A stretch of DNA of 64,000 nt. Origin: Persicitalea sp963803495 (GTDB lineage Bacteria > Bacteroidota > Bacteroidia > Cytophagales > Spirosomataceae). A model generated the notes under the pieces. The model did not search any database, was not told the DNA's origin, and saw only the letters and a list, made by a program, of their open reading frames with translations. Shown here piece by piece: positions 8,972 to 17,841 of the stretch. The position numbers were made by a program, and so were the translations under genes. The DNA lies in contig CAWDMP010000002.1 in the NCBI GenBank assembly GCA_963803495.1, positions 1,798,001 to 1,862,000 of the forward strand, read 5' to 3'. The stretch's first letter is position 1. Every line of letters starts with the position of its first letter.

Positions 8972-9943
8972 ATGAGAAACATCCTACTGGTGGCCAGCCT
9001 GCTCGTCACCCTGTGCGTGGGCTTCGCTCCCGCCGACAATTACCCCTCGGCCACGATCACCAATGGCCTGGTCACCGCCACGCTGCACCTGCCCGACGCC
9101 GAGCGCGGCTATTACCGGGGTACTCGCTTCGACTGGTCGGGCGTGATACCGGATTTACGGTACAAGAACCACCGCTACTTCGACTACTGGAACACGCGGC
9201 CCTACTCGCCTACCCTGCACGACGCCATCACGGGGCCGGTGGAAGAATTTATGGCTGTGGGCATCGACGAAGCACGCGTAGGGGGGGAATTTCTGAAAAT
9301 AGGGGTAGGCGGACTGGTGAAACCCGACGATGGAGCCTATTCTTTTTCCAAAAATTACGTCATAAAAACGCCCGGCAAACGGGAGGTGAAAAAGGAAAAA
9401 GACCGGGTGACGTTCACGCATATAATTTCCGGCGTGAATGGTTACGGCTATGAATATACCAAGGTAGTTGGGCTAACCAAGGGAAAGCCCGAGCTGGTGC
9501 TTGAACACAGCCTCAAGAATACGGGTACCAAAACGATCGAAACAAGTACCTACAACCACAACTTCTTCGTCATCGACGGCGAACCGACCGGGCCGAATAT
9601 CGAAACCGGGTTTCCGTTCGAGGCCAGCGCCGAAGGCAAAGGTTTCGGTACCATCGCTGAGTTCAGGGGTAAACAATTGGTGTATAACCGTAACCTGGGA
9701 GAAAAGGAAAACATTTTCACGAGCGGGGTGCAGGGTTTTGGTCCCACGGCCGACGATTACAACCTGCATATCAAGAATCAGAAGAGCGGCGCGGGCGTTA
9801 GGATCAAAGGCGATCGCCCTTTGGAAAAAATGGTCTTTTGGGCCTGCAGTGCCACTTCCTGCCCCGAACCATACATCAAACTTTCTGCCAAGCCCGGCGA
9901 AACAGTCCACTGGAATATCCGTTATGAATTCGAAACAGACTAA
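8972..9943 (+). CDS. Exported galactose mutarotase-like/aldose epimerase-fold protein
   Basis: A 323-residue protein starting at ATG 8972; an upstream GTG at 8903 would place a long charged tail before the signal peptide. Residues 1-20 form a signal peptide (RNILLVASLLVTLC). The mature part begins with a beta-strand pattern (ATITNGLVTATLHLPD) and contains repeated beta strands with NHNFFVID and HWNIRYEF near the end, resembling the galactose mutarotase-like sandwich. I cannot name a family with certainty. It ends 6 bp before the PQQ dehydrogenase, so it is likely translated with it. A sugar-binding or anomer-interconverting role in supplying the dehydrogenase is an inference from context. Confidence 0.65.
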   Translation: MRNILLVASLLVTLCVGFAPADNYPSATITNGLVTATLHLPDAERGYYRGTRFDWSGVIPDLRYKNHRYFDYWNTRPYSPTLHDAITGPVEEFMAVGIDEARVGGEFLKIGVGGLVKPDDGAYSFSKNYVIKTPGKREVKKEKDRVTFTHIISGVNGYGYEYTKVVGLTKGKPELVLEHSLKNTGTKTIETSTYNHNFFVIDGEPTGPNIETGFPFEASAEGKGFGTIAEFRGKQLVYNRNLGEKENIFTSGVQGFGPTADDYNLHIKNQKSGAGVRIKGDRPLEKMVFWACSATSCPEPYIKLSAKPGETVHWNIRYEFETD

Positions 9944-9949
9944 ATCCCA

Positions 9950-12160
9950 ATGAAATCCTGGAAGTACCTTACGCTGAGCGGGCTCGTTTTGTGGCTTTGC
10001 GGAGCGGCTTATAACGTAAGACAAGGCGCGATCGATGCCCCTGAAAATGTGGACTGGCGCCATTACGGCGGCGACCCGGGCGGCAGCCGCTACTCCGAGC
10101 TCGCCCAGATCAATCTGCAAAACGTCAAAGACTTGAAGGTCGCCTGGACCTACGACACCGGCGAGAACAGGCCCGACGACGCTAAGAAAATGGCCATTCA
10201 GTGTCAACCCATCGTAGTCGATGGCGTCATATACGGCTTCACGCCGCAGCTTCGCGTTTTTGCCGCCGATGCCGCCACGGGTCAGGAAATCTGGAAGTTC
10301 GATCCCCACGCCACAACCGACCAAAAGCCTTCTTACCACCCGGCCCGCGGTGTGGTATACTGGGAAAGCGGCAGCGACAAGAGGATCTTGTATTCGGTCG
10401 GTACTTACCTCTACGCCATCGACGCCACGACCGGAAAAATCAGGAAAGATTTCGGCGACAACGGCAAGGTGGATCTGCACATAGGCCTGGGCGATGAGGC
10501 CACGCTGGGCTACGATGTCAATGAATACGGCATCCGCGCCACTTCGCCGGGGGTCATTTATGGCGACCTGATCATCATGGGCTCGACTACCTGGGAGGGC
10601 GGCGACGCGCTGCCGGGCTACATCCGGGCGTTCAACGTCAGGACGGGCCAGTTGGCCTGGGTATTCCGCACCATTCCGTTGCCGGGCGAGTATGGCTACG
10701 AAACCTGGGAAAAAGACTCTTATAAAAGACTGGGCGGTGCCAACTGCTGGGCCGGGCTGGTCGTGGACGAAAAGCGCGGCATGGTATTCCTGGGAACGGG
10801 CTCGCCTTCGGTGGATTTTTACGGCGGGGCGCGCAAAGGCAGCAACTTGTTCGCCAACTGCGTCATCGCCCTCGACGCCGCCACCGGCAAGCGAAAATGG
10901 CATTTCCAGACGACCCACCACGACCTCTGGGATCGCGACATCCCTTGTCCGCCCAATCTGATTACGGTCAAGCACAAGGGCAAAATGGTGGACGCTGTGG
11001 CGCAGGCTACTAAGGACGGGCTGATTTTCGTCTTCGACCGCGACACGGGCGAGCCGCTTTTTCCGGTGGAGGAAGTACCCGTACCTGATGTACCCGCTCT
11101 GCCCGGCGAGCAGCCCTGGCCCACCCAGCCCGTCCCCACCAAACCCGCGCCCTTTGCCCGGCAGGTATTGACCGAAGCCGACCTCACCGACCGAACGCCC
11201 GAGGCCCGCGCCTACGTGCTGGATCGGTTCAAAAATAGCCGCAGTGGTCCCAAGAATCTGCCGCCTAGTCTGGAAGGTACCCTGATGTACCACCTGGGTG
11301 GCGGGGCCGAGTGGGGCGGGGCCGCCGCCGATCCCAAGGGGATCATGTACGTCAACGGCAATAATATGTTGTGGTGGCTGAAAATGCGCAGTACCCGGCA
11401 GGCGCAGGATGGCACGGCCCTGACGGAGGGCGCGGTGTTGTTCAATACCAATTGTGCGGCCTGCCACGCCCTCGACCCCAAGGCGCAAGCCAATGCCAAA
11501 GAACAAGCCTATCCCAATCTTGGCAATGTAGGCAAGCGCCTGTCGCGGCAACAGATTGCGGCGCTGCTCGAGACAGGCCGGGGGCGGATGCCTTCGTTTC
11601 AGCATATTTCCAAAGAAAAACGGGCGACCCTGATCGACTTCCTGCTCGACACCGAAGCGCCCGCCAGCACCAATGCCGACGATATTCACAAAGTAAGATT
11701 GGCCGAGGCCGAAGAAGGGAAGTTGTTCCCGCACCGTCCGCCCTATATCAACAACGGTACCGTTCAGTTCCTGGATCAGGATGGCTATCCCGCGCTGAAA
11801 GCGCCTTGGGGTACTTTAAATGCTGTGGACCTCAACACGGGTGAGTACCTGTGGCAGGTCACGTTGGGTGAGAATCCCGAACTGAAAAAAGGCACGCCCC
11901 AAATGGGTACCGAAAATCACGGCGGTCCCATTGTAACGGCGGGCGGGTTGCTGTTCATCGCGGCCACGAAGGATGCGAAACTGAGGGCCTACAATACCAA
12001 AACGGGCCAGGTAGTTTGGGAATACCCACTACCCACCGGAGCCTTTGCCACGCCGATTACCTACATGATCAAGAGCAAGCAGTACATCGCCATCGCCGTG
12101 GGCGGCGGACGACAAGGCACGCCCCTGGGCGGCACTTACATGGCGTTTGCTTTGCCGTGA
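9950..12160 (+). CDS. PQQ-dependent quinoprotein dehydrogenase with inserted cytochrome c domain
   Basis: A 736-residue protein with an N-terminal signal segment (residues about 5-20), expected in the periplasm. The body is an eight-bladed PQQ beta-propeller: WRHYGGDPGGSRYSEL, GVIYGFTPQLRVFAADAATGQEIWKF and later TTHHDLWDRDIP are typical of the quinoprotein glucose dehydrogenase class. A cytochrome c module is inserted before the last blades, with the haem motif C502-A-A-C505-H506, and the propeller resumes with GYPALKAPWGTLNAVDLNTGE. This inserted arrangement is known in membrane-linked quinoprotein dehydrogenases and lets electrons pass to the respiratory chain. Substrates of relatives are aldoses or alcohols. 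Beside sugar-acid dehydratases, an aldose to aldonate role fits best. Confidence 0.92.
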   Translation: MKSWKYLTLSGLVLWLCGAAYNVRQGAIDAPENVDWRHYGGDPGGSRYSELAQINLQNVKDLKVAWTYDTGENRPDDAKKMAIQCQPIVVDGVIYGFTPQLRVFAADAATGQEIWKFDPHATTDQKPSYHPARGVVYWESGSDKRILYSVGTYLYAIDATTGKIRKDFGDNGKVDLHIGLGDEATLGYDVNEYGIRATSPGVIYGDLIIMGSTTWEGGDALPGYIRAFNVRTGQLAWVFRTIPLPGEYGYETWEKDSYKRLGGANCWAGLVVDEKRGMVFLGTGSPSVDFYGGARKGSNLFANCVIALDAATGKRKWHFQTTHHDLWDRDIPCPPNLITVKHKGKMVDAVAQATKDGLIFVFDRDTGEPLFPVEEVPVPDVPALPGEQPWPTQPVPTKPAPFARQVLTEADLTDRTPEARAYVLDRFKNSRSGPKNLPPSLEGTLMYHLGGGAEWGGAAADPKGIMYVNGNNMLWWLKMRSTRQAQDGTALTEGAVLFNTNCAACHALDPKAQANAKEQAYPNLGNVGKRLSRQQIAALLETGRGRMPSFQHISKEKRATLIDFLLDTEAPASTNADDIHKVRLAEAEEGKLFPHRPPYINNGTVQFLDQDGYPALKAPWGTLNAVDLNTGEYLWQVTLGENPELKKGTPQMGTENHGGPIVTAGGLLFIAATKDAKLRAYNTKTGQVVWEYPLPTGAFATPITYMIKSKQYIAIAVGGGRQGTPLGGTYMAFALP

Positions 12161-12186
12161 AGCAGCAGAAAAACCGGCGATCAAAG

Positions 12187-12906
12187 TTACTTTGTCCAAA
12201 GATTGTTCTTCACCACTTCCCTAATTACCTGCTCGCGGTAGGTGCGGCTGATCGGGATGCGGTGGGCATCAATGAAAATTTCGTTGCCTTCGATGCCTTT
12301 GATTTTTTTGACAGAGACAACGTACGATTTATGTACTCTGATGAATCCAGGAGTTGAAAGTTTCTGCTCCAAATCTCTTAAATTCAGCAGCGTCGTATAC
12401 CTTCCTTTTTCAGTGAAAATAGTCACGTAGTTCTGCATTCCCTCGATGAACAGTATATCTTCCAGGAAAATTTTCTCGTATTTATTTCCACATTTTATAA
12501 AGAAATAGTTGGTCTCTGTCTGTGCTGAGTCTGATGTGGCTGGATAGAGAAGTCGGTGATAATCCTGGGCTTTCTTAACTGATTTGAAGAAGCGGTCAAA
12601 CGTGATGGGTTTCAGAAGATAATCCAGCACGTTTAATTGAAAGCCTTCCAGGGCGTAGTTCGGGTAGGCCGTCGTGATAATCACCAAAGGTGGGTTCTGG
12701 GTTATCTTCAAAAAATCAATTCCGTTCATCTTGGGCATCTGGATGTCCAGAAAAATCAAATCCACTGCTTCTTCGTCCAGCAGATTGGTGAGTTCCAGCG
12801 GATTCTCGCAAGTACCCGCCAGATGTAGAAAGTCGATCTCCCGGACGTAATTTCCCAGACCTTCCCTGGCCAATGGCTCGTCATCGATAATTACGCAGTT
12901 CATCAT
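12187..12906 (-). CDS. LytTR-type response regulator
   Basis: A 239-residue protein. Residues 1-120 are a receiver domain with the acidic pocket IIDDEP, phospho-acceptor Asp54 (IFLDIQMPKMNG) and the conserved Lys in LLKP. Residues about 140-235 are a LytTR DNA-binding domain (FLEDILFIEGMQNY, GFIRVHKSYVV). It is encoded 16 bp downstream of a LytS-type sensor kinase and converges on the PQQ dehydrogenase gene, whose stop is 26 bp away. LytTR regulators bind direct repeats upstream of targets. The target is unknown, but the neighbouring esterase-like gene is divergent to the kinase. Confidence 0.95.
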   Translation of the reverse strand: MMNCVIIDDEPLAREGLGNYVREIDFLHLAGTCENPLELTNLLDEEAVDLIFLDIQMPKMNGIDFLKITQNPPLVIITTAYPNYALEGFQLNVLDYLLKPITFDRFFKSVKKAQDYHRLLYPATSDSAQTETNYFFIKCGNKYEKIFLEDILFIEGMQNYVTIFTEKGRYTTLLNLRDLEQKLSTPGFIRVHKSYVVSVKKIKGIEGNEIFIDAHRIPISRTYREQVIREVVKNNLWTK

Positions 12907-12922
12907 GATGTATGATAAAGTT

Positions 12923-14053
12923 TCAAGCTATTTCCACGACCGATGCCAGCGCCGATTCCGCTAATTCAAGCTCCAACTCCACCGCAAAACGGCTAGATTC
13001 GTTCTGAACATTAAGGATGTACGTTCCGGGATAAACCAAATCCAATCGTCGCTGCACGTTATTCAGGCCGATGCCATTGGAATCGGTCGCCTCGCTCGCG
13101 GCTTCTGGCCCGGTGCTGTTGGCAACAGAAAAGTTCAATTGCTGTCCTTCCAAATCCAGTCTGATGTCAATCCAGTTGGTGCGGTCCTTTTGCCGGGAAA
13201 CGTGCTTGAACGCATTCTCGACAAAAGTCATCAGTACAAACGGCGCGATACTCAGGTGTCCACTTTCCGTCGAATCTAGTTTAAGGTTAATCGTCACGTT
13301 GCTGTTTTGACGAAGTTTTTCCAACTCGATGAAGTTTTCCAGGTAAGCAATTTCCTTGTCGAGCGGGATTTGGTGGTCGTTGCATTCGTACAACTGATAG
13401 CGCAACAAATCAGAAAACTTAGCCAGCGAGGCGGAAGCCATGTCGGGATTTTTGTGAATCAGGAAGAAGATGGAATTAATCGTATTAAACAGAAAATGTG
13501 GATTGAACTGATTCCTGAGAAATTTCAACTCGGTTTCCAGCTTTTCTTTCTCCAGCAGATTTTGCCGTTGCCGGGCCTGTATCCAATTTTTAGTCAGTTT
13601 GATGCTCATCGCCAAGGTCATGCTGGCGACAGTCGAAGGCAGGGCAGTTGCCAAAAAACTAAAAAAGTACCCAGACTCTTTCTCGGCTCCGTACAATTCT
13701 TCCAGCGTTTGACCGGAAATATAGGTACTAAAATAATAGCCCGAAACCAGCAGCAGCGAGGTACCCAGCATGGTGAGTAGCAACAGCGCGGTATATGTCG
13801 GCAATCTACCTTTTTCTAAAAATCGGGGAATCAGAAAGTACAGGTTGAAATAAACCGCCAACGCCTGGAAGATTACGAAGAAACTATATTTGACCGTGTA
13901 GGGCAAGAACAGCAGTGAGTCGAGTGCCTTGCCCGGACTGCCCAAAGCCATGACCCACCACAGGTAATGGTACACAAACCAGAACGGGAGGTGGTAGATT
14001 TTGTATTTGAAAAACCAATGTCGGCTGGATTGATCTAAGAATGAAGCACTCAT
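12923..14053 (-). CDS. LytS/YehU-type membrane sensor histidine kinase
   Basis: A 376-residue protein with four predicted membrane segments (about residues 22-38, 45-75, 87-112 and 128-152), a short coiled coil (about 158-180) and a His_kinase domain with phospho-acceptor His186 in NQFNPHFLFN. The ATPase part has the N box (FVENAFKH) and the GIGLNN glycine motif. There is no large extracellular sensor domain, so the signal is probably sensed in the membrane. It forms a two-component pair with the LytTR regulator immediately downstream. Its start is separated by 266 bp from the divergent esterase-like gene; that gap holds no other gene I can support. Confidence 0.94.
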   Translation of the reverse strand: MSASFLDQSSRHWFFKYKIYHLPFWFVYHYLWWVMALGSPGKALDSLLFLPYTVKYSFFVIFQALAVYFNLYFLIPRFLEKGRLPTYTALLLLTMLGTSLLLVSGYYFSTYISGQTLEELYGAEKESGYFFSFLATALPSTVASMTLAMSIKLTKNWIQARQRQNLLEKEKLETELKFLRNQFNPHFLFNTINSIFFLIHKNPDMASASLAKFSDLLRYQLYECNDHQIPLDKEIAYLENFIELEKLRQNSNVTINLKLDSTESGHLSIAPFVLMTFVENAFKHVSRQKDRTNWIDIRLDLEGQQLNFSVANSTGPEAASEATDSNGIGLNNVQRRLDLVYPGTYILNVQNESSRFAVELELELAESALASVVEIA

Positions 14054-14319
14054 TTTTCAGCAGCGTTGGGATGTCTAATAGGTTCCAAGATAAACAATTT
14101 GCCCAGATCGGACAGCAACGAAGTACCAACGTCACGAACCAATTGACCACCCGCAGCGCTGAATATACGAACGGACATTCAAGTTGGCTGATAACTGGCC
14201 AACCGGTTTTTTGAAGCCTCCAACGCGATTCGTCAAGTAGATTTGGCCAGTCGTCATTCAGTTTTTGGGACGTTTTCCCGTGTGTCTTTATTTGCCGGTA
14301 TAACCAAACAAGGCAAAGC

Positions 14320-15378
14320 ATGAAAACGCTACCGTTTCTATTACTACCATTTTTGACGATTCAAAGTACCTTCGGACAGTTGTCGGGGCAACTCATTACG
14401 GAGAAGCTTCCATCTATAATACTGCGCGAAAATCGAATTGGGCTTGATCCCAACCGTGAGGTGAGAATATATCTGCCGCCGGGCTACGCCCAGTCTGCCC
14501 AATCCTATCCGGTACTTTACTACTTCCACAGTGTATTCACGAGCTCAGAGAAACAGTTCGAAGATGGCAGGTTGGTGAAGCTGTTGGAGCGAGGCTTCGC
14601 GGAGGGCGTCGTGTCGGAGTTTATTGTAGTAGCTGCCGACTACAGCACCCCGACGACGGGCTGCGTTTATGAAAACTCTCCGGTATCGGGCCGCTGGCTG
14701 GACTTCACCACGCAGGAACTGTTACCTTTCATCGACAATCGTTTTCGCACAATCCGCTCGCGCGACAGCCGGGCGTTGGCGGGCGACTTCATGGGCGGTC
14801 GCGGGGCGCTGAAACTGGCCATGACGCACGCCGAGTTGTTCAGCGTGGTGTACGCCTTGCATCCGGTGGCTACCGGAACGGGTACTCTGCCGTGGTCTGC
14901 CTTGTCCATCGACTGGGAAAAAATCCACCAAGCCGAATCATTCGCTGACTTGGGTGAAGACGACTTTCGCACAAGACTTTTCGTCACGATTAGCCAGGGC
15001 TTTTTGCCTAATCCAGATCGTCCGCCGTTTTACTGCGACTTTTTCGTAGAGATAGAGAATGGCAAACCCACGTTTTTGCCCGAAAATGCCCGTAAGGCGC
15101 AAGTAGGTTTTCATCTCGAAGAAACACTGTACACCGCCGCCGCTAAACTGCGCACCATGCGCGGCATCGCTTTCGACTGGGGTCGTTTCGACCCCACCCC
15201 AGTCCATGTCTACGCCAATAATGCTTTTAGTCGACAACTCGAAAACCTGGGGATTGCCCACGAAGCCGAGGAATATCGGGGCGATCCCTGGAACCGAACC
15301 TGGACTGACGATGGACGCTTCTATACTCGTTTGCTGCCCTTTATGGCACGGCATCTGGTGTTTGAAGACAAGCAGTAG
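14320..15378 (+). CDS. Exported esterase-fold (EstD/Fes-like) protein lacking catalytic Ser and His
   Basis: A 352-residue protein with a signal peptide (residues 1-20, cleavage near FGQLS). It follows the PF00756-type esterase pattern: VRIYLPPGY, YPVLYYFHS, a long Glu/Asp-rich middle and a C-terminal region ending FMARHL. In the nucleophile elbow the usual GxSxGG reads G155-D-F157-M-G-G, so the serine is phenylalanine. The usual GGHxW near the C-terminus reads RGDPW, with Asp322 in the histidine position. Both losses suggest a binding protein or otherwise inactive pseudo-enzyme rather than a hydrolase. The frame is complete and the fold-defining segments are preserved, so it is not obviously decaying. 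It is divergent to the sensor kinase gene. Confidence 0.75.
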   Translation: MKTLPFLLLPFLTIQSTFGQLSGQLITEKLPSIILRENRIGLDPNREVRIYLPPGYAQSAQSYPVLYYFHSVFTSSEKQFEDGRLVKLLERGFAEGVVSEFIVVAADYSTPTTGCVYENSPVSGRWLDFTTQELLPFIDNRFRTIRSRDSRALAGDFMGGRGALKLAMTHAELFSVVYALHPVATGTGTLPWSALSIDWEKIHQAESFADLGEDDFRTRLFVTISQGFLPNPDRPPFYCDFFVEIENGKPTFLPENARKAQVGFHLEETLYTAAAKLRTMRGIAFDWGRFDPTPVHVYANNAFSRQLENLGIAHEAEEYRGDPWNRTWTDDGRFYTRLLPFMARHLVFEDKQ

Positions 15379-15406
15379 TTTTCTTATATTCTAAATTTCT
15401 CAAGCC

Positions 15407-16330
15407 ATGCGGCCATTCGAACCCTGCTATTTACTGATATTCTTTATATGTCTTCCTCTCACCGGGTCTTTTGCGCAGTCAGATGGACCGATGAAACAAT
15501 ATTTAAAGAAGTTTAGGACGGTTTACGCGAAGGCGGTCTTAACGGAAAAGCCGGAATTACTGGCACGCTATTACGCTGACAGCATCAGGCTAATGCCCGA
15601 ATTCCAGAAAACTGTTCTTGGAAAGCGCAATGCTTTATCCTATCACCGAGCTTTTTCAAATCGCTTTGATATTCTGGCATACAGTCGGGAAGAAATCGAA
15701 ATTCTTAATTTGGGGACGCGGGCAGTGGAAATTGGCAAATTCACGATGACTGTTTCCTTGGAAAGTACCGGGCAAGAACACCACCTGGTTGGAAAGTACC
15801 TGGATGTTTGGAAAGTATCGCCGGATCACGAACTTTCGTTACTGACCGAGGCATGGAACTACAACCATCCGTCGGAAATCGAGGCGCAACTGAGGTTTGA
15901 TGACGTTCCGCAGGTTGACGTAGCCCTTCGGGCACATTTGCTCATCGACAGCCCGATACGCCTTGAGCTGGCTGCCTTGGGCAAGTTTATGGAAACCACC
16001 ATCGTACAGCATGATGGCGCGCTTTGGTCACAATTCTACAGCGACGACGGTATGTTTCTTTACAGCCGACATCCGCCATACAAAGGCCGGGCATCGCTCG
16101 ACACTTTTTTCAGAGAGCACGCTGAGGAGATGGCTATTTTTGAAAAACTTGATATTCGCAACAATCGTATCGACGAGCTGGGAGATTACGTCATCGTGTA
16201 CGCCAGCCATATTGCGATAATCAGGAACGGCGGCTTTTCGGGCGTATTTGCCGGAAAAGACCTGGCAATCTGGCGCAGGGAGCCGAACGGTCCACTCAAA
16301 ATATTCCGACATATCGCCATGTATGATTGA
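15407..16330 (+). CDS. Exported protein with two NTF2-like (SnoaL/DUF4440-type) domains
   Basis: A 307-residue protein with a signal peptide (residues 1-24, FAQSD). Two similar halves are visible. Residues about 30-150 contain YYADSIRLMPE and LVGKYLDVWKVS; residues about 175-305 contain FYSDDGMFLYSRHPPYKGRASLDTFF and VFAGKDLAIWRREPNG. Both fit the cone-shaped NTF2-like fold, which binds small molecules or acts as a ketosteroid-isomerase-like enzyme. No catalytic assignment is possible. It lies 28 bp after the esterase-like gene and is probably co-transcribed with it. Confidence 0.6.
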   Translation: MRPFEPCYLLIFFICLPLTGSFAQSDGPMKQYLKKFRTVYAKAVLTEKPELLARYYADSIRLMPEFQKTVLGKRNALSYHRAFSNRFDILAYSREEIEILNLGTRAVEIGKFTMTVSLESTGQEHHLVGKYLDVWKVSPDHELSLLTEAWNYNHPSEIEAQLRFDDVPQVDVALRAHLLIDSPIRLELAALGKFMETTIVQHDGALWSQFYSDDGMFLYSRHPPYKGRASLDTFFREHAEEMAIFEKLDIRNNRIDELGDYVIVYASHIAIIRNGGFSGVFAGKDLAIWRREPNGPLKIFRHIAMYD

Positions 16331-16504
16331 GCCTTAGTTGGGGTACTTTCCTCAGTAATCCATAGCGAGAGAGGATAAAGGAAAACCGCCGCACTAGAAA
16401 GCCTCAAAAAGCAGACTAGGCAGTAGCTGATACAGTATATTTTCTCCGTTTCTTCCCTTACCAGAAGAATTGCTGTATAGAATTCTCCTAAACCTCCTCC
16501 CCGC

Positions 16505-17803
16505 ATGGTCAAAGTCAAAAATTATCGCTGGATCGTGGTGGCGCTGCTTTTTACGGCTACTACCATAAATTACCTCGACCGTCAGATCATCGGCCTGCTA
16601 AAACCATTGCTCGAAGTCGAATTCAGTTGGACGGAAACCGACTTTGCCCGTATTGTGATGGCCTTCACGGCGGCTTACGCGGTGGGTCTGGTATCGTTCG
16701 GCTGGTTTATCGACAAGGTCGGGACCAAGCTGGGGTACTCACTCACCATCGCTTTCTGGAGCGTGGCGGGCATGTTGCACGCTGTGGCGCGGTCGGCCTT
16801 TGGCTTCGGGTTGGCGCGGGTCGGGCTGGGCCTGGGCGAGGCGGGCAACTACCCGGCGGCGGTCAAGACGGTGGCTGAGTGGTTTCCCAATAAGGAACGC
16901 GCCCTGGCCACCGGACTTTTCAACGCAGGAACCAGCGTGGGGGTCGTGGTTGCGCTGCTGCTTGTCCCCTGGATTCTGAGCCACTACGGCTGGCAGGAGG
17001 TTTTTTGGATTACGGGTGCGCTGGGCTTCGTCTGGCTGATTTTCTGGTTGATCTTTTACGATATTCCCGCCCAGCAAAAGCGGCTGACCACCGAAGAATA
17101 CCAATATATCATCGACGGGCAGGAAGGCGAAGAAAAAGGCAGCAAGGAGAAAGAAAAGGTTAGCTGGGCGAAACTCTTCACCTTTCCCCAAACCTGGGCC
17201 TACATTACGGGCAAAGGGCTGATCGACCCGATCTATTGGTTTTTCCTATTTTGGCTTCCTTCCTATTTTGCCGCCACCTTCGATCTGGACCTCAAGAAAT
17301 TTAGCCTAGAGTTGATGATCATCTACACGGCCACCACCATCGGCAGCATCAGCGGCGGCTGGTTCTCCTCCAAACTGATCGCGCGCGGTTGGCCCGTCAT
17401 CAAGGCGCGAAAAGCGGTGCTTCTGGCCTTCGCTATCTTGGAGCTATCGGTCATTTTGATCCAGTTTGCCGACAATGTCTGGGTGGTCGTAGGCCTCATC
17501 AGTTTCGCCGTGGCGCTGCACCAGGCCTGGGCGACGAATGTGTTCACGCTGCCTTCCGATATGTTTCCCAAGCAAGCCGTCAGCTCGGTGGTGGGCATCG
17601 GGGGCATGGCGGGCGCCATCGGGGGCATTCTTTTTCCAATTCTAATCGGTAGTCTGCTCGATACCTACAAAGCCGCCGGAAATCTGGCCGGTGGCTACAA
17701 TATCATTTTCACCATTTGCGGCTTTACCTACCTGATCGCCTGGGGAATCATTCATCTGCTCACGCGGAAACCGCGGGCGTTATCATTGGCCGAATTGCGG
17801 TAG
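16505..17803 (+). CDS. MFS sugar-acid transporter (hexuronate/aldonate ExuT-like, ACS family)
   Basis: A 432-residue membrane protein with about twelve hydrophobic segments and a central charged loop (EGEEKGSKEKEKVSWAK) between helices six and seven. TTINYLDRQIIGLLKP at the start and the GLGLGEAGNYPAAVKTVAEWF motif around helix four are typical of the anion:cation symporter branch that carries hexuronates, glucarate or galactonate. In this locus it would import the sugar acids, or the keto-deoxy acids made by the Tat-exported dehydratases. It begins 174 bp after the NTF2-like gene; that gap shows no coding potential. A start upstream of ATG 16505 is unlikely. Confidence 0.9.
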   Translation: MVKVKNYRWIVVALLFTATTINYLDRQIIGLLKPLLEVEFSWTETDFARIVMAFTAAYAVGLVSFGWFIDKVGTKLGYSLTIAFWSVAGMLHAVARSAFGFGLARVGLGLGEAGNYPAAVKTVAEWFPNKERALATGLFNAGTSVGVVVALLLVPWILSHYGWQEVFWITGALGFVWLIFWLIFYDIPAQQKRLTTEEYQYIIDGQEGEEKGSKEKEKVSWAKLFTFPQTWAYITGKGLIDPIYWFFLFWLPSYFAATFDLDLKKFSLELMIIYTATTIGSISGGWFSSKLIARGWPVIKARKAVLLAFAILELSVILIQFADNVWVVVGLISFAVALHQAWATNVFTLPSDMFPKQAVSSVVGIGGMAGAIGGILFPILIGSLLDTYKAAGNLAGGYNIIFTICGFTYLIAWGIIHLLTRKPRALSLAELR

Positions 17804-17841
17804 GAGAAAACAGCCCGATTGGGGCGTCCCTCAGGCCGTCC

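Noticed and set aside
9473..11734. Very long open frame (753 residues) on the minus strand
   Set aside because: It lies opposite the PQQ dehydrogenase and mutarotase-like genes, has no family motif, and arises from the low stop-codon density of GC-rich DNA.
12016..12430. Short plus-strand frames over the response-regulator 3' end
   Set aside because: They overlap a strong LytTR gene on the other strand and carry no domain.
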